Assembly (NCBI RefSeq): GCF_018613805.1
Contig: NZ_JAGGPL010000002.1
Location: 227,448 to 291,447, forward strand
From: Arthrobacter sp. ISL-48
Lineage (GTDB): Bacteria; Actinomycetota; Actinomycetes; Actinomycetales; Micrococcaceae
DNA length: 64,000 nucleotides
Direction: 5' to 3'
The notes under the pieces were generated by a model, which saw only the letters and a program-made list of their open reading frames with translations, searched no databases and had not been told where the DNA came from. Of this stretch, positions 16,774 through 25,513 are shown one piece after another. Each line of letters opens with the position of its first letter. The stretch's first letter is position 1. The position numbers and the translations under genes are program-made.

Positions 16774-19700
16774 TCAGTACCGGGGTGGAAGGGGGCTTCC
16801 GTCCATTGAACGTTCCTCGATCAGCTTTCCGCCCAGAATACGCTCGACGGCGGCGCGTCCAAAGACTCCGGATTCCTCGATGGTTTCATCGTCGGCGCTG
16901 GGGATGTCCTGCACGTACGTGGCACTGGCCGCGACGGCACGGGCCGGCGCCTTCGCACGACCTGCCTCAGCTTCGGGGCTATTGGACAGACGCTGGTAAA
17001 GGCTCTGCCGGGCGGCGGCCGCCGACGGCGATGCGGCCGGTGCAGGTTGGGGAGGCGCAGCCTGGGGAGCCGAGGATGCCATAGCGTAGACCGGCACTCT
17101 GGTCAGTTCCGGTTCTGGGGCGGGCGCAGGAGTAACTGGTTGGGGCACAGGCTTGGGGTTGGCTACCGGAGGAAGCCCCCAGTCGCTTTCCAGGTCCGGT
17201 TCGGGATTGCCAATGGGAGCAGAGACGTGCTCTGGCGCGCGGCCCGGCACTTGGGCAGCGGCAGGTTCGTACGCCGGTGCCGAGGCTGCCGGACCCGGTG
17301 CCTGCTCAGGAGTGGGACCGGCCGGGCTCCTTCCCAGGTTGCTCTCGGCGCCGATGACCCACACCCCTGGTGCTTGCTCAACGGCACGGGTCCACGGATC
17401 ATGCGACGCGCCTGGGCTTGGTGCTGCGGGGGCAGACGGCACGTGCGTACTGGTGGCCGGAGCCGCACCGGACACCCCTGCCTGGCCTCTTGGGGCAGCT
17501 GTCGCGGCGCTCCCAGAGGAAGCCGCCCTGGGGGACGGCACAACCCGGGCTGAGGGGTCCCAATCCATGGGAGGTTCTTCCTCCAGCGGCGGGGCGTCTT
17601 CGTCGCGGGGCGGACCCCAGTCGTCATCAGAGTAGGCGTACGTGCCGGCAGCGCCGGAATCTTGACCGGGACCAATAGCGGCCCCGGATGCAGCGGCTCC
17701 AAGTGCAGTGGCCACTGCAGGTGATTCGGGGCGGACCCCAGATTCTGCCCGGCCTTGCTCTGCCCCGGGTTGATCTGCCGGTTTTGGTTCACTGGGGCCC
17801 GGTTCTGGGGTACGCGACGGCTGCCCTCCAGTCCCGGACTGCGGCTGCGCGTCCGGGCTGGCGGCCAATTCTGTGCGCGCCGCCAGCTTCTGTGCCGCGG
17901 GGTTTCCCTGGGCACCGGCGTCCGGGGCGGCGGATCCGCTGGCAGGGGCAAGTCCCCAGGCCACATCCGCCGACGTGGCAGTGGCCTCCGTGCTAGTTGG
18001 CGCTTTTGGGTTTGGCTCAGCGCTCGCTGGACTGTTGGTGCCGCTGGCGACTGCCGTGATCTGGCAGTCGATACCTACCGTCTTATGGATCGCCTGGCGC
18101 AGATTTTCGGAATGGTCCGCGCGGCCGAAGGCGCCGGCCAGGCCGGTGGTGCTGAAGGCAAGGGTCAGGACTTGGCCGTCAAAGCCGCCCACCTGGGCAT
18201 TGGGCTCCACGAGTGCCCAGGTACTGCGCTTGATCTTGGAGAGCGTCTGCAGGATCTCCGGCCATGCGCGGCGGAGGACCTCGACGTCTCCCATGGCGCC
18301 GGGTGCAGGAGCAGCGGCGGCAGGGGCTGTGGCTTCGGTCGCAGGTGCGGCTCTTTGGGCAGCAGGCGGTGTCACAGGGGCCGGTTCCACGGGGGCAGTT
18401 GATGCCGCAACAGGGCCTCGTGCCGGGCGTGCTTCAACCGGGGGGGAAGCCGCAGGGCGGGCTGCTCCGGGTTCGTCCACCGGCCAGTCCGCGGTGCTGA
18501 CCCGAGGGGCTGTCAGCGGCTGGCGGGGTTCGTCCGCCCCGGTGGTTAACGGTGTACCGGGCGACTGGGCCACCGGGCCAGGCTGCGATGCCTGGCGCGG
18601 CTGGGGTGTCTCGTCCGCCGGTGCTGCCCCGGACACTTGTAGGCTCTGGGCCTGGGGCGCTTCCGCAGGAGGGGCCGCACCTGCCGGAACCGCCCCCGCA
18701 GGTGCCGCAACCGCGGCCGGGGGCGTGCCGACGTCGTTCCCGGCGTAATTGAGGCGCCGCTCCACGCGGTCGATCCGGGCGGCGATGCCGCGTTCGGTCT
18801 GCTCCGAGCTTGGCAGCAGGATCCGGGCACAAAGAAGTTCAAGGTGCAGCCTCGGTGAGGTTGCGCCCGTCATCTCTGTCAGCGCTGTGTTGGTGACATC
18901 TGCGGCGCGCGAAAGTTCAGCGGCTCCCAGAGTGTGGGCCTGGATTTGGAGCCGTGCGATCTGGTCTGCCGGCATGCCCCGCAGGATCGTCTGGGCGCTT
19001 TCGGGCATGGCCTGGACGATGATGAGGTCGCGGAAGCGCTCCAGCAGGTCCTCGACGAAACGGCGCGGGTCATGGCCGGTCTGGATGACCCGGTCCACAG
19101 CGCGAAACACGGTGGCGGCATCGGAAGCGGCGACCGCCTCCACGACGTCGTCCAGCAGGGAGGCATGCGTGTAGCCGAGAAGGGCCACAGCCAGCTCATA
19201 GTCGAGGCCGCTTGGCCCTGCGCCGGCCATGAGCTGGTCCAGTACGGACAGGGAGTCCCGAACGGAGCCCGCGCCTGCACGGATGACCAGGGACAGGACC
19301 CCTGGGGCCACCGGCACGTTCTCCTGCTGGCACAGGAGTTCCAGGTAAGCCATCAATGGCTCCGGCGGAACGAGCCGGAAGGGGTAGTGGTGCGTGCGGG
19401 AGCGGATGGTACCGATCACCTTGTCCGGCTCCGTGGTGGCGAAGATGAACTTGATGTGCTCCGGCGGCTCTTCCACGATCTTGAGCAAGGCGTTGAAGCC
19501 GGCCGAAGTGACCATGTGGGCTTCGTCGATGATGAAGATTTTGTACCGGTCACGGACCGGGGCGTAAGTGGCACGCTCACGGAGATCGCGGGCGTCATCG
19601 ACGCCGCCGTGGCTCGCGGCGTCGATCTCAATGACATCAAGCGATCCGGAGCCGCCACGGGCCAGTTCAACGCAGCTGGGGCAGGTCCCGCATGGGGTAT

Positions 19701-19911
19701 CGGTGGGACCCTGGGCGCAGTTGAGGCAGCGGGCCAGGATGCGGGCGGAGGTGGTCTTGCCACAGCCGCGTGGGCCCGAGAAAAGGTACGCGTGGTTGAC
19801 GCGGTTTTTGCGAAGCGCGGTCATCAGCGGCTCTGTGACATGTTCCTGCCCGATAACGTCTGCGAACGAGTCCGGACGGTATCTGCGGTAAAGGGCGGTT
19901 GTAACAGTCAC
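16774..19911 (-). CDS. dnaX: DNA polymerase III subunit gamma/tau
   Basis: Clamp-loader ATPase. From GTG 19911 the protein is about 1045 residues: ALYRRYRPDSFADVIGQEHV, Walker A GPRGCGKT (46-53), zinc module Cys65-x8-Cys74-x2-Cys77-x2-Cys80, Walker B IIDEAH (127-132), and sensor region FIFATTEPDKV. An upstream ATG at 19941 would add 10 residues. Residues about 390-540 and 620-1000 are Ala/Pro/Gly/Ser/Gln-rich and look disordered, flanking a recognisable domain near 550-620 (DVEVLRRAWPEILQTLSKIK). This makes it much longer than E. coli tau. I see no obvious slippery sequence for a gamma product. Confidence 0.95.
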   Translation of the reverse strand: MTVTTALYRRYRPDSFADVIGQEHVTEPLMTALRKNRVNHAYLFSGPRGCGKTTSARILARCLNCAQGPTDTPCGTCPSCVELARGGSGSLDVIEIDAASHGGVDDARDLRERATYAPVRDRYKIFIIDEAHMVTSAGFNALLKIVEEPPEHIKFIFATTEPDKVIGTIRSRTHHYPFRLVPPEPLMAYLELLCQQENVPVAPGVLSLVIRAGAGSVRDSLSVLDQLMAGAGPSGLDYELAVALLGYTHASLLDDVVEAVAASDAATVFRAVDRVIQTGHDPRRFVEDLLERFRDLIIVQAMPESAQTILRGMPADQIARLQIQAHTLGAAELSRAADVTNTALTEMTGATSPRLHLELLCARILLPSSEQTERGIAARIDRVERRLNYAGNDVGTPPAAVAAPAGAVPAGAAPPAEAPQAQSLQVSGAAPADETPQPRQASQPGPVAQSPGTPLTTGADEPRQPLTAPRVSTADWPVDEPGAARPAASPPVEARPARGPVAASTAPVEPAPVTPPAAQRAAPATEATAPAAAAPAPGAMGDVEVLRRAWPEILQTLSKIKRSTWALVEPNAQVGGFDGQVLTLAFSTTGLAGAFGRADHSENLRQAIHKTVGIDCQITAVASGTNSPASAEPNPKAPTSTEATATSADVAWGLAPASGSAAPDAGAQGNPAAQKLAARTELAASPDAQPQSGTGGQPSRTPEPGPSEPKPADQPGAEQGRAESGVRPESPAVATALGAAASGAAIGPGQDSGAAGTYAYSDDDWGPPRDEDAPPLEEEPPMDWDPSARVVPSPRAASSGSAATAAPRGQAGVSGAAPATSTHVPSAPAAPSPGASHDPWTRAVEQAPGVWVIGAESNLGRSPAGPTPEQAPGPAASAPAYEPAAAQVPGRAPEHVSAPIGNPEPDLESDWGLPPVANPKPVPQPVTPAPAPEPELTRVPVYAMASSAPQAAPPQPAPAASPSAAAARQSLYQRLSNSPEAEAGRAKAPARAVAASATYVQDIPSADDETIEESGVFGRAAVERILGGKLIEERSMDGSPLPPRY

Positions 19912-19982
19912 AGAGAAAACCCTACCAATCCGGGCCGACAATCATGATCCTCGCGGGTGGTCGCCCAGTGGGGAATAGTAAA

Positions 19983-20070
19983 GACCCCCCATGCACCCGC
20001 CAGAGCCCGTTTACCCTTGCTACCTTCCGGTCCTGGGGGAGTTCAACAGGATGACGCCACATGAGGGGCC
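19983..20070 (-). ncRNA. ffs: Small signal recognition particle RNA (4.5S type)
   Basis: On the minus strand the conserved SRP tetraloop/symmetric-loop core reads CAGGACCGGAAGGTAGCAAG, close to bacterial 4.5S RNA. The ends pair: GGCCCCTCATG at 20070-20060 with CATGGGGGGTC at 19993-19983, including G-U pairs. A short T-rich stretch follows. It is located directly upstream of dnaX on the same strand, as in other actinobacteria. It is the RNA scaffold for Ffh in co-translational targeting. Confidence 0.9.
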
Positions 20071-20161
20071 GTCAGCAAGCTTACCCGAACTTTTGACCGG
20101 CCCCGAAACCGGGTGGATCCGGTCACAGGTCAAACCCGGGCGGCAACCCGGACGGCTGAGT

Positions 20162-20485
20162 TCAACGCCAGCCGGCTACCGGCCAGCTCATGAAAGCCGG
20201 CTCCTCGTAAGGGTGGGCGGTGCGCAAAGCCAGCACGACGGCGTCGAGCGTTTCCGCTTCAACCACACATTCGATCCGGTCCTCAGCCACTTCCGTGGGC
20301 CTCTCCACTTCGCCCAGGTACGGAGTTGCGCCGGCCTGCGGCGTGAAGCGGCCGGTTCCGGCGGTCACAAACGAGCAATGCGAATAGTTCCCGATCCGGC
20401 CTGCACCGGCGTCGCCGATGGCCGCCAGGACAGCGTCCGTATGGGACGTGGGCACGTAAACCACCAGGGTATGCAGGTGCGTCAT
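20162..20485 (-). CDS. YqfO/NIF3-like dimer-domain protein
   Basis: 107 residues from ATG 20485 (AGGA 7 bases upstream). The segments GNYSHCSFVTAGTGRFTP, YLGEVERPTEV and LRTAHPYEEPAF match the domain inserted in NIF3/YqfO proteins, here as a stand-alone CutA-like fold. The catalytic metal-site domains of full NIF3 are absent. The role is unknown; such stand-alone proteins are widespread. It lies between the SRP RNA and a tRNA gene with no obvious operon partner. Confidence 0.8.
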   Translation of the reverse strand: MTHLHTLVVYVPTSHTDAVLAAIGDAGAGRIGNYSHCSFVTAGTGRFTPQAGATPYLGEVERPTEVAEDRIECVVEAETLDAVVLALRTAHPYEEPAFMSWPVAGWR

Positions 20486-20819
20486 GCCTCCATCCTGCCA
20501 ACAAGGGCCGGTGAGCCAATGGTCCAGGCGATACAAGAGTGTCCAGTTTTCATTGCTTATCCGGCTGCCAGGCACGATCATGGATATGTACACCGATTGG
20601 GGCAATCTCAAGATTGTGAGCTGCGGGGCCTGGCTGGAGGGCCGGACCCGGCAGCTCAACATGTGTACCGTGGAATGGACGCATTGGGGGCGTCCATTTG
20701 GCGTTAATGCGCGGACTGCAGAGTCCGCCTCCACCCCCGAGCGTGTGGCCCTGCCGCCCAATTGGGTGATGCCGGGAAGTTCAGGTATTCTAGTATCTGC
20801 TTTTGATTCGGAAGCAGCT
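20486..20819. other. Intergenic stretch with no recognised gene
   Basis: About 330 bases between the NIF3-like gene and tRNA-Ser. Open frames exist on both strands, but the one on the plus strand runs into the tRNA and its product resembles nothing I know. The last 50 bases are AT-richer and probably contain the tRNA promoter. Confidence 0.5.
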
Positions 20820-20907
20820 GGAGAATTCGCCTAGCGGCCTATGGCGCACGCCTGGAACGCGTGTTGGGTTAACGCCCTCGGGGGTTCAAATCCCCCATTC
20901 TCCGCCA
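20820..20907 (+). tRNA. tRNA-Ser (anticodon GGA)
   Basis: Class II tRNA with a 7-bp acceptor stem (GGAGAAT with ATTCTCC), D arm, anticodon arm CACGC-CTGGAAC-GCGTG giving anticodon GGA, a long variable arm, T arm GGGGG-TTCAAAT-CCCCC, discriminator G and encoded CCA. It decodes UCC/UCU. A strong terminator follows immediately. Confidence 0.95.
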
Positions 20908-20911
20908 GCCG

Positions 20912-20947
20912 AAAACCCGGTCCTGACAATGTCAGGACCGGGTTTTT
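20912..20947 (+). terminator. Terminator of tRNA-Ser
   Basis: Near-perfect inverted repeat (20912-20928 with 20930-20946) built on AAAACCCGGTCCTGACA, ending in a run of five T. It starts five bases after the tRNA CCA end. Confidence 0.9.
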
Positions 20948-21007
20948 GCATTCACCGAACAATAGCTTTTGGTCAGTGCAGGGGTTTTTCCGGGCAGCGC
21001 GGGCCGG

Positions 21008-21943
21008 CTATTTCCCCTGCAGATATCCGAGCCTCCGGAGCCGGCTCCGGGCCGCCAGCTCGCTGGGGCCCTTGCTCCCCAGCGCCAGGCGGACGACGCC
21101 GAGGGCCGCCTTGGTGGTCAGCTTCACCGGGAGCGGCAGCGGGCCGAGCCGCGGTGTCGTCAGCCCCAACATCCGGCGGTACTTGGGCTCCAGGCTGTAG
21201 ACGGCCCCGGCAAACATGATCCGGTAGCCGGGACGAAGGAGCGGGTGTAGCGGCGGGTTGCGGATGAAGGCAACGGTCTCAACGACCCGGCCGTCGGCCA
21301 GGAGTTCGCCGCTGGCATACCAACGGTCCAGCTGCTGGCGCATGTCCTCCTCCGTGAGCGGCGGGTCTTCCACCCCCATCAGCCGCCCCGCCTGCGCCCA
21401 TTCTCTGACGTAGGCGTCCGGCCCGCCAGGAATGGGTCCGCCCCAGATTTTGTGGGCCGAAAGGAACGCGTCCAGGAAAGCGATGTGAACCCAGCGGGCC
21501 AGCTCCGGATCGTTGGCGGAGTAGCTGCGCGGCGTTCCGTGCCCGTCGTTGTAGCTTCCCTGGACAGGGTCGTGCAGACGGCGCAACCTGGCTGAGGCCT
21601 CCTCTGCTGCAGCCTTCGAGCCATAGGTGACGGTAAAGATCCAGCGGATGGTCCGCGCCAGCCTGCCCAGTGGATCCTCCCTGAAGTTGGAGTGCTCATG
21701 GACCCCGGCGAGGGCGCCAGGATGAAGGGCCTGCATCAGCAGGGTGCGGATACCGGCCACGATGGTTGGCATGGAGCCGTGCACTGCCCAGACGGCCGAG
21801 CCGGGGAGGTGATAGCCGGCGTCGTCTCCTTCGGCCAGCCGTGGAACCCAGTCGGGCAGGGCATCAGAGCTGCCGGTGAACGCCCGCTTAAGTTCACCTT
21901 GCCATTCCCCGAGGAGGTTGCGCATGTTCCTATTCTTGCGCAC
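21008..21943 (-). CDS. DUF2236 / MpaB-type oxygenase-like protein
   Basis: About 311 residues, soluble. It matches the DUF2236 family, which includes latex-clearing protein Lcp (a b-type heme oxygenase) and MpaB-like proteins: LPGSAVWAVHGSMPTIVAG, LMQALHPGALAGVHEHSNF, RTIRWIFTVTYGS and RVHDP-like LRRLHDPVQGSY. Conserved His and Arg residues in these segments fit heme binding in the family, but the substrate is unknown. GTG 21943 and ATG 21925 are both possible starts; ribosome sites are weak. A perfect inverted repeat lies directly upstream. Confidence 0.8.
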   Translation of the reverse strand: MRKNRNMRNLLGEWQGELKRAFTGSSDALPDWVPRLAEGDDAGYHLPGSAVWAVHGSMPTIVAGIRTLLMQALHPGALAGVHEHSNFREDPLGRLARTIRWIFTVTYGSKAAAEEASARLRRLHDPVQGSYNDGHGTPRSYSANDPELARWVHIAFLDAFLSAHKIWGGPIPGGPDAYVREWAQAGRLMGVEDPPLTEEDMRQQLDRWYASGELLADGRVVETVAFIRNPPLHPLLRPGYRIMFAGAVYSLEPKYRRMLGLTTPRLGPLPLPVKLTTKAALGVVRLALGSKGPSELAARSRLRRLGYLQGK

Positions 21944-21961
21944 TGCCTACGCGTGTAGGCA
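21944..21961. promoter_or_regulatory. Inverted repeat abutting the DUF2236 start
   Basis: TGCCTAC-GCGT-GTAGGCA: perfect 7-bp arms with a 4-base spacer, touching the GTG start. The size and symmetry suit a TetR/MarR-class operator or a small hairpin in the leader. No regulator gene is adjacent. Confidence 0.4.
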
Positions 21962-22020
21962 GGCTGGCCCGTGCGAACGATCAGTGCCGGTTGATCAGGG
22001 CGGCCGGTTGGGGCGGCTGG

Positions 22021-23481
22021 TCAGCCCGCCGGGACAGCCGACTGCCGACGGCGGGACGGTGCCACCGCGATGAGGAGTGCGGCGACTGCAACGATGCCGC
22101 TGAGAATGAGCCCCGGACGGTATTGCGCCAGCATTGCTGCAGAGTCGTGGGCCTGGGCTGCCGTATGCCCCTGGCCCGAGATCAGCGCGGTGGTGACGGC
22201 AAGTACAAGGGCGGCGCCCACCTGCGTGCTGGTCTGGATCAGCCCGGCAGCCAGCCCTTGCTCTGAGTTGCGGATGCCTGCCGTCGCCTGGACGTTGATG
22301 GAAGGGAACGCCAGGGCGAATCCGATGCCGAGCAGGATGACGGAGGGCAGGATGTCGGCGGCATAGACGGGGGTTGTCCCTACGCGGAGGAACAGGGCAT
22401 ATCCGAGCGCCAACGATGCCAGGCCTGTCACGATGAGCCGGGGGGCTCCGAACCTGTCAATAAGACGGTCCGCAAACGGCGCCGTGGCCACCACCAGGAG
22501 GCCTGCGGGAAGTAGGGCGAGAGCCATGCTCAGCGGATTCCACCCCAGAACGGACTGCAGGTACAGGGTGATGATGAATTGGAAGCTGAGGTAGGAGCCG
22601 AAGAGGCCGACGGCGCTCAGGTTTGCCCGGGCTACCCACCCCTCTCTCAGGATGCTGAACCTGATCAGCGGGTGCTTCACCCGGTTTTCGATCACGGCAA
22701 AAGCTGCCAGGATTGCGGCCGAAACTGCGAAGCCTGCGATGGTCGCCACCGAGCCCCAACCTTTTTCCGGTGCGGAAACGAGCGTGTAGACGAGCCCCAG
22801 CATTCCTGTGGCGAGCGTAATGGCACCCCAAACGTCGTGGCCGCTGTCCTGTTCCTGGTTGGCGGGATTGTCACGCGGGATGTACTTCAGACCGAGAAGG
22901 ACCACGGCGACGGCGAACGGAACGGAAACGAGGAAGGTCCAGCGCCAGCTCATGCTGGTCATGAGGCCGCCCACCACCAGCCCCAGCGAAAACCCGCTGG
23001 CACCAAAGGTTGAGAAGATGGACAGGGCACGGTTTCGCTCTCGGCCCTCGGCAAAGTTGGTGGTGATGATGGAGAACCCCGTGGGGGCTGTGAAGGCTGC
23101 GGCCAGGCCCTTGACGAAACGGGTCGCGATGAGAAGCGTAGGGTCATCCACGAGGCCGCCCAGCAACGAAGCGGCAGCGAAGACACTGAGAGCGATCAGG
23201 AAAATCCGACGGCGGCCCAGCAGGTCGGCCATCCGGCCGCCAAGGAGCAGCAGACTGCCGTAGCCCAGGACATACGCGGACACGATCCACTGCAGCGATT
23301 CGGTGCCAAGGTTCAGCTCCTGCCCGATCGACGGAAGAGCGACGCCCACCATAGACACGTCCAGCCCATCGAGGGCAAGCACCGTGCAGAGGACAAGCAA
23401 CAGCATCCATTGTGCACGCGTCCACGCGGCTGGCGCGGGTATGCCGGATGAGGTCTTTGGGAGGGTGGAGAGTGAGGTCAT
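22021..23481 (-). CDS. MFS multidrug-type transporter (DHA2, 14-TM)
   Basis: 486 residues from ATG 23481, about 14 hydrophobic segments. Family motifs: LALDGLDVSMVGVALPSIGQ in TM1, LGGRMADLLGRRR in the TM2-3 loop, and a motif-C-like GFSLGLVVGGLMTS in TM5, which identifies proton-driven exporters (EmrB/QacA group). The longer frame to 23517 runs through the operator and is unlikely. It is divergent from a MarR gene with a shared palindrome, so efflux is probably induced by ligands that release the MarR protein. Confidence 0.88.
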   Translation of the reverse strand: MTSLSTLPKTSSGIPAPAAWTRAQWMLLLVLCTVLALDGLDVSMVGVALPSIGQELNLGTESLQWIVSAYVLGYGSLLLLGGRMADLLGRRRIFLIALSVFAAASLLGGLVDDPTLLIATRFVKGLAAAFTAPTGFSIITTNFAEGRERNRALSIFSTFGASGFSLGLVVGGLMTSMSWRWTFLVSVPFAVAVVLLGLKYIPRDNPANQEQDSGHDVWGAITLATGMLGLVYTLVSAPEKGWGSVATIAGFAVSAAILAAFAVIENRVKHPLIRFSILREGWVARANLSAVGLFGSYLSFQFIITLYLQSVLGWNPLSMALALLPAGLLVVATAPFADRLIDRFGAPRLIVTGLASLALGYALFLRVGTTPVYAADILPSVILLGIGFALAFPSINVQATAGIRNSEQGLAAGLIQTSTQVGAALVLAVTTALISGQGHTAAQAHDSAAMLAQYRPGLILSGIVAVAALLIAVAPSRRRQSAVPAG

Positions 23482-23501
23482 GGCGACCAATCTATATGAC
23501 G

Positions 23502-23516
23502 TGTCATTGAATGACA
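23502..23516. promoter_or_regulatory. Candidate MarR operator between exporter and regulator
   Basis: Perfect inverted repeat TGTCATT-G-AATGACA in the 85-base divergent gap, flanked by ATATGACG and TATGACGT half-sites on either side. The surrounding AT-rich sequence (TCTATATGAC, GCATATTATG) likely contains the -10 boxes of both promoters. Confidence 0.7.
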
Positions 23517-23566
23517 AGGCATATTATGACGTGGATTTTATTTCCCTCCTCGACTAGAATCGCCCT

Positions 23567-23944
23567 ATGGCAACACTTAAGGACCGTCAGCTCGTTGATG
23601 AGTGGCGCAATATCCAGAGCGCCTATTTCCGCACGGCGGGCGCCATCGACCGGGAGCTCGAGGCGCGGTTCGATATTGGGTTGAACGAGTTCGAAATCCT
23701 GGACCTCGTGGCCGACAGTGTTGAGTCTGCCTGCCGGATGAAGCAGTTGGGGGAGCGCACCCCGATGACACAGAGCGCCATGTCCAAGGTGGTGGACCGG
23801 CTGCAGAAGGCAGGCCTGCTGACGCGCAGCTCCTGTCCAGAGGACCGCCGCTCCCTGTACCTGGAACTGACTGACGCCGGGCGTGCGCTGCATGCCAACG
23901 CCGCGGCAGTGCACCGTGCGCTCCTTAAGGAAAGCCTGGGCTGA
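23567..23944 (+). CDS. MarR-family transcriptional regulator of the adjacent exporter
   Basis: 125 residues, a compact MarR protein. The winged-helix region reads MTQSAMSKVVDRLQKAGLLT followed by CPEDRRSLYLELTDAGRAL, matching recognition helix and wing. It is a little short at the C-terminus compared with the usual ~140-150. The divergent arrangement with the DHA2 exporter and the shared palindrome indicate local repression. Cys residues in SACRMKQ and RSSCPED could sense oxidants, but this is speculative. Confidence 0.88.
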   Translation: MATLKDRQLVDEWRNIQSAYFRTAGAIDRELEARFDIGLNEFEILDLVADSVESACRMKQLGERTPMTQSAMSKVVDRLQKAGLLTRSSCPEDRRSLYLELTDAGRALHANAAAVHRALLKESLG

Positions 23945-24108
23945 GCAGGCCCGGCCGCTCGAGCAGCCGCCGGCGGACACGCACTCTTGTCCACAAGTTA
24001 TCGGCAGTCGTCCGGATCCGGGGTTCACAGGATCCTGCCCGTGTGTTCCTATGGGAGAGTATGCCCGTCCAGATTGGGGTCTGACGGGTCGATCGGGGAG
24101 TCAAACGA

Positions 24109-25434
24109 GTGGGCAATCATTGGGGATCCGGCCGCGACGGGGAGTCTGCGGGCGCCTGCGCTGCCGCCGCGCGGATATTGGCGGCCACGGCGGTTGTTGC
24201 CGTGTCCCTGTTTGCCACCGGATTCCCCTGGGCGGCCCAGCAGCCAGGCGGGGCGGCTCCGGTGGGGGCTGTCGGTGCCGCCGGTGCCGCAGGCGTGGCG
24301 GGTATGCCGGACAGTATCCAGACGGACGCACGTGCGCTGGTCCCGTTCAGCCGGACCTTGGTCAGAACGGTTGCCAGGGACGGGCGGCACCAGCTCAATG
24401 TGGCCTCCGCAGAGCTTAAGCGGCCGCCGGAGGGGTCCCTCATGGCGCCCCTTGAAGTCCTCCATCCAAGTTCGCCGTTCGGCCTGCGTGTGAGCCCACT
24501 CAGCGGGTCCGCAGGGGACTTCCACTTGGGACAGGATTTCGCAGCGGGCTGCGCCACGAGGGTCTACGCGGCGGACAGCGGTGTGGTGCGGGCCGCGGGG
24601 TGGCACCCCTGGGGCGGCGGCAACAGGGTGGAGATTGACCACGGCAACGGACTCATCACCACCTATAACCACCTTGAAGCGATCGCTGTGCACACCGGCG
24701 ATTCCGTGCAGGTGGGACAGGTGATTGCCCGCGTGGGTACCACAGGATGGTCTACCGGCTGCCACCTGCATTTCGAGACCATTCTTCGCGGAAAGCACAC
24801 CGACCCGGTCAACTGGATACTCATCCCCATCAGGCAGGTGGATGAGCTGTCCGACATCGCCATGGTCAGCTACGCGGGCAAGAGCCCGGATCCCACGCAG
24901 ACGCCCAACTGGGCGATCCCGGTTGCCCCCGATCACAGCCACACGGTCCTGGGTGGCCAAGACGAGCTCCTTCAGGCACCGGACCCGGAGAGTACCGCCC
25001 CGCCAACGGCATCCCAGGACGCGGCTCCTGCTGCGCCGTCGTCGGGTGCGACTGCAACCCCCTCAGGACCGGCTTCCACTCCACCCGCATCCTCTGGGAC
25101 TTCCACGCCGACAGGCACAGCAACGTCTTCTCCGTCCCCGACGACAACGGCTCCCACCCCGACGCCTACCGAAACTGCAACCCCCTCTCCGACCGCGACG
25201 ACGACGGCGCCACCTCCTGCGACGGCGCCACCTCCTGCTCCTGCGACAACCGTCACCACGCAGGTCCCCACTACGCCGGCACCGACTCCAACGCCTGGGC
25301 CCGCCACGCCTGCGCTTGCCACGGCGATGCCCACCACTGCGCTGCCGACCACCTCGGAACTCTTAGCGCCAACGCCGTCCACAACGGACACCACAACTGC
25401 AACGGAAATCAGCACGGCTGCCCCACAGCCCTGA
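24109..25434 (+). CDS. Exported M23-family (LytM) peptidoglycan peptidase with Thr/Pro-rich tail
   Basis: 441 residues. A signal-anchor-like segment at about 22-44 precedes the M23 domain (about 115-235), which has His139 and Asp143 (FHLGQDF), His188 (TTYNHLE) and HLHFE (His219/His221); the zinc ligands are intact. The last ~150 residues are almost entirely Thr, Pro, Ala and Ser, probably a cell-wall-spanning or O-glycosylated tail. GTG 24109 has GGGGAG about 9 bases upstream. It likely cleaves peptidoglycan cross-bridges or activates another hydrolase. Confidence 0.9.
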   Translation: MGNHWGSGRDGESAGACAAAARILAATAVVAVSLFATGFPWAAQQPGGAAPVGAVGAAGAAGVAGMPDSIQTDARALVPFSRTLVRTVARDGRHQLNVASAELKRPPEGSLMAPLEVLHPSSPFGLRVSPLSGSAGDFHLGQDFAAGCATRVYAADSGVVRAAGWHPWGGGNRVEIDHGNGLITTYNHLEAIAVHTGDSVQVGQVIARVGTTGWSTGCHLHFETILRGKHTDPVNWILIPIRQVDELSDIAMVSYAGKSPDPTQTPNWAIPVAPDHSHTVLGGQDELLQAPDPESTAPPTASQDAAPAAPSSGATATPSGPASTPPASSGTSTPTGTATSSPSPTTTAPTPTPTETATPSPTATTTAPPPATAPPPAPATTVTTQVPTTPAPTPTPGPATPALATAMPTTALPTTSELLAPTPSTTDTTTATEISTAAPQP

Positions 25435-25513
25435 CAGGAAACTCCCAGCTTGGGTCCCTAGGTTTGATCGTTGGAAGCACATCATGCATGACCAACTTTC
25501 AAGGACAGCGCCG

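Noticed and set aside
16774..19911. Programmed frameshift for a short gamma product of dnaX
   Set aside because: No A-rich slippery heptamer was visible in the coding strand.
20484..20834. Small plus-strand frame ending at tRNA-Ser
   Set aside because: It overlaps the tRNA by 15 bases, has no ribosome site, and its product resembles nothing known.
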